Shown here one piece after another: positions 57,509 through 64,000 of a stretch of 64,000 nt of DNA. This stretch comes from Didymella arachidicola (Eukaryota > Ascomycota > Dothideomycetes > Pleosporales > Didymellaceae). The position numbers were made by a program, and so were the translations under genes. The stretch covers positions 2,294,001-2,358,000 of the forward strand of contig CM049986.1 in NCBI GenBank assembly GCA_016630955.3, read 5' to 3'. Position 1 is the stretch's first letter, and the number at the start of each line of letters is the position of its first letter. The notes under the pieces are model-generated. The model had not been told where the DNA came from and ran no database searches. It saw only the letters and a list, made by a program, of their open reading frames with translations.

Positions 57509-60500
57509 CTAGCTGAAGTAGGCCTGGGCTGTGCGTTGCTGCTCTGCCGAAAGGCTGCCGGCGACCTGTCCAAGGTTTGTACTGGTGGCCTGAATGAGAC
57601 TCTTAACCGCGTTGACGACATGCGTAGCAGTAGTACCCTGCAGTGTCTCGGCCTCGAGGGCCTGGACGGTGAATGTGAAGACTTTAGCGGGCTGTGAGAA
57701 GACGGCCTGGTTCTGCTGCTCGATCAGCTTGGCAAGGAAGCTGTACGCGAAAGGTGCTGCCTCCTCATCGTTGACAATAGGAAGAGTATCGACCCAAGCG
57801 ATGGCAACATCTTGCCAGTTCTGGACCTTGGCGGTGTTGTGGAGAAGGATCTTGGCGATGGCGGCAGATGCGTTTTCTGTAGCGAAGACGTCATCGTCAT
57901 CGCGGGCGTTGGGTCGTTGGCAGACCTGGAACAGTGTAGGGAGAGAGGCAGCGGCGAAGTCCGACCAAGCCTCGCCACCCTTGTGAGCAGCAACACCAAC
58001 ACCGTAAACGGCTGCCTGTCGGTTGGCGGGGACCTCATCTTGCATACCAGCAATAAGAGGCTGAATGATCTGCTGGTTGTACTTCCATGACTCAGGTCCA
58101 GCGAACTCGAGGACATCATCGAAGATGCAAATAGCCCACTGGCGTTGTGTAGGATCTTGGTTGACAATAGCGCTAGAGTAGAACTCCATCAGCTTCTCCC
58201 AGTGGGGCAGGAACTGCGTCCCCATGTTCTTGAAGATAGTGTGGAAAGCCTGCATATGTGAGTCAAATAGAACCGAAAGCAATAAGATTGTTGGTACACA
58301 CCTTGTTCATGTCGGACAGGAGGTTCTGGTCATCCTCAATAGCGAACAGCATCTCCTCAGATGCTTCCTCGCCATCCTCATTTTCGGCCTGCTCTTCGAG
58401 ACGGTCCTTCACACGCTCCTGGTAGTCGACCAAGACGGTGCGGGCGCTCTCGATGAAAGCACCCATGTGGGTCTGTGTCAGACAGTTCTTGCCGATGCAC
58501 TCCAAGCATTCGTAGAAGCACTGGTACATTTCTGCGAGGGTGTCGATTGCGGGCTCGGTGCTGAGGACCTCAAGGACTCGCTCAACAGTGCGCTCCCAGA
58601 GCTGACCAAGCTGTGGCGATTCTGGGCCGTGCGCCTTCTTGTAGGCGTTGAGGAGAGCAGGAACACACTTCGCCGATGCGACACGGACAGGGTCGTGGAA
58701 GAAGAATGCAAGACCAGGCAGGGCGATCTTGTCCATGATATCGTTGACGTATGGCTCGAACGCGTCCTCTAACACCTGGGCGTAGATGACGATAAGCTCA
58801 ATAGCCATGTGCTTGTCGTCAAGAATGCTGGTCTTGATGCCGATGACCTTGCCCTTCAAAGGAACGAGCTCCCAGCCCTCCTCATCTTGGATTTGAGCGA
58901 CTTGGTCCTCGTCATCGAGCAGCTGGATATCCGCCTTAGCACCGGCAAGCTCAGTCAGAGGAGGGATGACACCGGCCAGGAAGGGCACGAACTCGCGACC
59001 CATGACGCGGCACATACGACCCCAGCAGTGCAACAAGTAGGATGCCTGAGGATCATCGGACTCGGTGACGCTGTTCTGGATGCGACCAAGAAGCTGCACC
59101 AGGTTGAGCGCATCCTGTCCCATCCTCTCCTTTCCGACGGCGAGTGCGATGAGGGTCGCGCACTCCATAGCCTTGGCACGTAGGAGACGATACTCCTTTG
59201 ACTGCTCCTCTTGCAAGACGTTGAAGAGAAGAGGCATGAGAGTGTTGTAGTAGGTTCCGAAGGCAGTCTCAGCGGAGTCGGCGACGGTCGCAATAGTCGA
59301 AAGTGCTTGCTCCTGAACAAAGCGCTTAGGGCTCTGCAGAAGCATAAGCAGGTGGTTAAGAAGCTGGTCCAGGTATGGCGCAAGGATGTCCTTCTCAGCC
59401 TCTTCGCAGAAGTTGACAAGGGCAGCAGCGGCGTGCGCCTGCACACGGGGCTCGGAAGACTCAAGGACCGGGATAATGTTGGGCAGAACGATCTGGTGGT
59501 ACTGTCCCTGCATGGTGCCTGCAAAGTCAGTGCTCATCTGACCGACGGCATTACAGCCAGCCCAGCGGACACGAGGATGAGGATCTCGCAGTGCAGGAAT
59601 GACAAGATCCAGAACTTTGTCGAGCTCTCCAATCATCAAGTCACGGCAGCCCTCTGAAATGGCAGAAATAGCCATCAAAGCCGCATGCCTATCTCTCCAT
59701 GCCGAAGAAGTCATCATACGAGGCAACCAGTTGAAGGTAGGAGGTAGAATAGCCTGCCCTCCGAGCTTGTTGGCGAGACGATCCATGCACTGCTCTCCAG
59801 CAACGTGGTTCGAATCGCTCTCCTCGTCAAGATCTTCAGAGACGTTCCACTCTTCAGCGTCGTCATCGTCGGCGCCTACATCAGTCATAAGAGAAAGACA
59901 TTGTGTGACCATGTCGTTGGTGAAGTTTGGGTCTTTCTTGCACATCTGCGGGGCGTTGTCTGCGAAGGTGGCCATCAGCTCGAGAGCGTTCTGGCGAGCG
60001 GTCTCGCCGAGCTCCTTGTCCTGGATAACGGAGATGCTGAAGTGTACGAGGCTGTTGAACAGCGGCTTGAACATCTTGGGCGCAACCTCGGCGAGGTCAA
60101 TGAGGGAGATGAGAGCCTTCGTAAGGAGCTCTGCATCTCTGGAGTCTTTGATCGGTGGGAGGATGTTCAGAATTTCAGGCACGAGACCAAAGTACTTGGA
60201 CTGGGCCTTCTTCGTAATCGAGCGAAAGAAAGAAGCAAACGCTTCAACTGCGGAGATGCGTACGGAGGTCTCGCTATCCGCGAAGCCGCCCTTGAAAGCG
60301 CTCATAACGACATCCTCGTGCTGCTTCTCAATGATCTGAGGGGTGGTGGAGAATATCCTGAAGGCGTTCTCACGCTGGGCGGGGACTGAGGACTGGCTAG
60401 CCTGGAATAGCGCGCCCAACAGCTCTGGCCATGCAACGCCTACACGTACTATTAGTGTAACTTTCATGTAGTGTGGCAAGCCAAGCTCTACCTTCGTCTG

Positions 60501-60947
60501 TGTGCTGTCTTGCGAGCTCAGCAACTGCATCACCAACCTTGGATCTAACCGAGTTGTCGGCCTCGTTGGCAAGGCATTGCAGCAGCTTTGCACGGATAGC
60601 TTCACGTTCAGGTGCCTGAATGGTCAAGAACAGGTCTGCGGTCTGTCCTGACTGGGTCTTGCGAGGCTTGGAGGATTGGCGCCTGAAGATGACAGCGGCG
60701 AATGTACGGGTCTACAAGCTGGTCAGCATTCGAGGCGAGTCTGCTGTGTCTTTGGGTGACATACAGCTGTCTCTTGTGCCAGCTCGATCTGCTCTGATAG
60801 GCCCATAAGGAGGACCTCTGGTCTTTGGGCAACCCATTCCTCGTTCAACTGCTGCTCGGCGGTGGTGCGCTGCACATTGTCGGGCGACTGTAGGCCTCGC
60901 AACAGGTTCGCAAGGGCGGTGTGTACTTCGGCCGGGAGGACCGACAT
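57509..60947 (-). CDS. PSE1: Importin beta-like karyopherin Kap121/Pse1 (importin-5 type)
   Basis: CDS complement(join(57509..58249,58302..60439,60492..60711,60765..60947)), 1093 aa, close to yeast Kap121 length. HEAT repeats throughout. Recognisable landmarks are the N-terminal QRTTAEQQLNEEW repeat, an acidic loop (DVGADDDDAEEWNVSEDLDE, ~330-350), the HPRVRWAGCNAVGQMSTDF repeat, and GWELVPLKGKVIGIKTSILD typical of Kap121/IPO5. It carries cargo through the nuclear pore with Ran-GTP. Introns are 52-53 bp; each junction restores a continuous HEAT helix. Divergent from the CBS-PB1 gene. Confidence 0.95.
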
Positions 60948-61834
60948 GGCGTGTGGATTTCGTGGGTATCGTGGGCAGCGCCCGTGGTGGTAGCAATGAG
61001 CGTTGGGTGCAGCAGAAGGCAAGGGACTCCGGCAGCGATGGTGGGGTGGGTGCGCGCGAGGTCGTCAGCGCCTTCCTCTTGCAAGCGGTGCCTCTGCGCG
61101 TGTGGAGAGCTCGTTGAAGTGTGCGTGGAAGAGAGCCGGTACTGAAGCACTCCCAGGCTGCGAGTATTGTACGGTTGCCGTGGAAATTTCTTGGGAGAGC
61201 AAAGACGCGGCCGCTGCCCCCGCCAAAACACAAAAATGAGAGACAGGGATCCGTGTTGACAGCACAGCTGCGTCCACTGGCTGATTGGCTGCTGGCTTCG
61301 GCTGGCTTTGACCAACAGTTGATGCTTTGTCCCCTGGCCAGTGGATTGAATCGACAACGAGCATCCTGCAGCAGTCCAAGTGAAAGTCGCTGTGTTTCTT
61401 TGGTGCTACTTTGACAACTTGAGAAAGAGCGTCCTGACCAAGGGCCCCTTGCACGCTGCATGTCAGTGATGTTTGCCCAAACACTTCATGTGCAGCATCT
61501 TGGTGTGTACAGGTTCGAAACAAAAGCACAGCAAGCGGGAGACATTGGAGACGAAGGATACTTTCTTCATGCGAGATGTTGTCATCCGGCTCATGGCCAA
61601 GTGAAGCCTCATATACGCACCGTATCCCCTATCGGCGGGCACAGTTCACCTGTTGCAGCCTCTCAGACCCTCAGACCCTTTGCTCGAGCTTGTGACTGCT
61701 AGCGCTCGGCAACGCGTTGTTTATCCTTCCACCCTCTCCGCAGCACACTGCCAACATAACACTCCGCTGAATTGGCCCATCCACGCACAGCATCCATCTG
61801 TCCTGCTAGCAAAGCAGCAGAGCCCACCGCCGCC
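60948..61834. other. Divergent promoter region PSE1/CBS-PB1
   Basis: 887 bp between divergent starts. Several ORFs up to ~170 aa on both strands, none with domain-like composition. I read it as promoters and 5' UTRs. Confidence 0.5.
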
Positions 61835-63943
61835 ATGTCGCACACCGGTACTATGCGCGGTACCCCTAAGAACCGCAACCAGCCTGCACGAGCCCAGTTC
61901 ATCGACAGCCCATCCGGCATCCCTCGTCCAGCTCTCGAGACCCACGCTTCACATGTTGCTGGCAGCGAAGTCGGCGGTTCCGCACTCAGCGCCAGCCGCG
62001 CAAAGCAGTCCAAGAGGGATGAGGTAAATACTTTCAATCTGCGCAACGAGCAGCTGCTCACCGCTCAATGTATAGGCCATTCGCCGCAAGATCGAGACGG
62101 ATCTGAACAAGAAGAAGAACCCCAGCGGCCGAGTGCGTCCAACACGCAAAGCGCCTCCGGGCACTGTCCTTGCCCTGAAGCCTAGCCCAGCCCTCCAGAT
62201 CTCGGCTTCGACGACTGTTGCAGAAGCCGCGCAGCTGATGGCAGCGAAGAGGGAAGACTGTGTGCTTGTTACAGACGAAGACGACCATGTTGCCGGTATC
62301 TTCACAGCTAAGGATCTGGCTTTCCGGGTCGTGGGCGGCGGCAAGAAGGCCCAGAATGTCACGATCGCTGAGATCATGACCAAAAACCCTCTTTGCGCAA
62401 AGACAGATACTAGCGCAACAGATGCGCTCGATCTAATGGTTCGCAAGGGCTTCCGTCACTTGCCAGTTATGGACGAGGACCACAACATTGCTGGAATCCT
62501 CGATATTACAAAGTGTTTCTACGATGCCATGGAGAAGCTCGAGCGTGCATACAGCTCTTCCCGCAAGCTCTATGATGCTCTGGAGGGTGTACAGGCCGAG
62601 ATGGGCTCCAGTCAGCCCCAGCAGATTATCCAGTACGTTGAGGCAATTCGCCAGAAGATGTCTGGCCCAACACTTGAGTCAGTTCTGAGTGGACTACCGC
62701 CCACAACTGTCTCTGTAAGGACATCGGTCAAGGAGGCCGCAGAGCTCATGAAGGAGAACCACACAACCGCCATCTTGGTCCAAGATCAGGGCTCAATCAC
62801 TGGTATCTTCACCAGCAAAGATGTGGTCCTTCGTGTCATCGCAGCTGGCCTCGACCCGGTGACTTGCAGTGTCGTTAGGGTGATGACACCCCACCCCGAC
62901 TTTGCGCCTATGGATATGAGCATCCAGGCTGCTCTCCGTAAGATGCATGATGGGCACTACCTCAACTTGCCCGTCATGAGCGATGCAGGCGAGATCGTTG
63001 GCATGGTCGACGTGCTGAAGCTCACTTATGCCACACTCGATCAGGTAAGAACCATAGGATCTGGAGCTGAGACACATACTAATCTGCCTAGATCAATAAT
63101 ATCAACACAGGAGACAGCGAAGGCCCAGCTTGGAACAAGTTCTGGCTGTCTCTCGATAACGACTCAGAATCGATGATGTCCGGCGATGGTTCGAGCCGCA
63201 TGCCCGGCACACCCCTAGACTCACGATCGATGATGTCCCACAACGACCGCCCACACCTGATGGACCGCGGCGACAGCGTCCTGCCCAACGAGTCTGCCTC
63301 GCACCACGGCGAGTCTCCAGCTCCGTCGGCAGTCGCTAGTGCACACCCTACCGCGATAGAAGACATACCATTCCCGTTCAAGTTCAAGGCTCCTAGCGGA
63401 CGTGTGCACCGCTTGCAGGTTACAGCCTCCGCCGGCATCGAATCATTCGTAGCACATGTCGCCGGCAAGCTGGGATCAGAGGTCGACTCGATCGGCGGCA
63501 CGCCAACCTTCGAAGACGGCGTCATCTCAAAGGCCGGCTTTGCACTGAGCTACCTGGACAATGAGGGCGATACAGTCAGCATCACCACGTACGACGACCT
63601 GGTCGAGGCTATCAGCCTGTCCCGCCTCGCGCACCGCGAGAAAGTCGACCTCTTTGTCCACGATCCGGAGAAGCCCCCTATGCCTGCTGAAGTCAACCCC
63701 CAACCCGCTCTCGCTAAGCCCGCGTCGCCTCCTGAGAGTGTGCTCAGGGAGCGCAAGCAATTCTTTGATGACGAGGAGGAGGATGTGCCCAGAAGCAAGA
63801 GGGGTCAGGCTGCGCCGCAGCATGCGCCAGAGGTCATCCCAGGCGTGTCCAATGACTTGCTCCTGCCTGGTGCAATTGGAGTTCTCGCAGTTGTGATCGT
63901 AGTTGTTTTCACCATTGGGCGCGCATCTGGCTCCAGTCGGTAA
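61835..63943 (+). CDS. CBS and PB1 domain protein, tail-anchored (Mug70-like)
   Basis: CDS join(61835..62023,62076..63044,63092..63943), 669 aa. A low-complexity N-terminus is followed by two tandem CBS pairs (about residues 105-220 and 275-390; e.g. REDCVLVTDEDDHVAGIFTA, FRHLPVMDEDHNIAGILD, TTAILVQDQGSITGIFTS, YLNLPVMSDAGEIVGMVD) that in other proteins bind adenosyl ligands. A Ser/Asp-rich linker follows, then a PB1 domain (~residues 475-560, FKFKAPSGRVHRLQV...LSYLDNEGDTVSITTYDDL, with the OPCA-like acidic turn). A single C-terminal hydrophobic segment (LPGAIGVLAVVIVVVFTIG) suggests a tail anchor. The fungal Mug70/CBS-PB1 family has no firm biochemical role. Confidence 0.93.
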
Positions 63944-64000
63944 ACGCAGTGCAGGATGGACGGTAATAGTGGGTTTTGTAGATACCCCGGATCAGATTGT

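Noticed and set aside
60712..61529. Several 150-250-aa minus-strand ORFs upstream of PSE1
   Set aside because: They overlap the PSE1 first exon out of frame or its promoter, are Arg/Ser/Pro-rich and have no domain.

Overview
The window is nuclear DNA of a filamentous ascomycete. Introns are short (46-59 bp) GT-AG introns, and there is a complete White Collar-1 photoreceptor, fungal housekeeping genes, Fot1/pogo-like transposons and AT-rich blocks with the signature of repeat-induced point mutation (RIP). The gene set and TE style fit Dothideomycetes (Pleosporales). That placement is inference; no species is claimed.

Layout. 1-11,414 is a gene-bearing left arm: mitochondrial ribosomal protein uS2m (-), WC-1 (+, divergent from it), a Ras-family GTPase (+) and a YMC1-type mitochondrial carrier (-). 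11,415-46,154 is one transposon nest. 46,155-64,000 is a compact right arm: a DUF4188 protein (+), ureidoglycolate lyase (-), eIF2A (+), an Hsp9/12 stress protein (+), VPS4 (-), prefoldin subunit 6 (+), an unknown 184-aa protein (+), importin Kap121/Pse1 (-) and a CBS-PB1 tail-anchored protein (+).

The nest can be resolved almost to the base. Its outer edges are inverted copies of each other, flanked by TA, so everything between sits inside one founding TIR element. Inside are four Fot1-like elements of about 1.86 kb (two intact, two carrying a single nonsense change), 434-bp MITEs, older AT-rich relics almost devoid of CpA/TpG, and three near-identical full-length Ty3/gypsy chromoviruses (A, B, C; 7.1-7.2 kb). 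There are also four solo LTRs (D, E, F, G), three of them nested in one another. Target-site duplications were read for A, B, C, D, E and G. F has none.

The most unusual system is in the gypsy elements. Each carries, antisense to gag-pol at its 3' end, an intact 198-aa ORF with its own TATA-like promoter. The ORF encodes a perfect Zn(II)2Cys6-type cysteine pattern followed by a predicted coiled coil. Gag-pol is nearly identical between copies, but the coiled coil is hypervariable, and the adjacent U3 of each LTR carries a different family of short repeated or inverted words. R-U5 is conserved. This looks like a contiguous exchangeable cassette of regulator plus cognate binding sites, i.e. an element-encoded, subfamily-specific regulatory circuit. 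This function is an inference from sequence. The same elements show a U-UUU-UUA slippery heptamer in exact -1 phase between gag and pol, an apparent Tf1-like self-priming arrangement, and a Gag tail with three C-x4-C-x2-H motifs.
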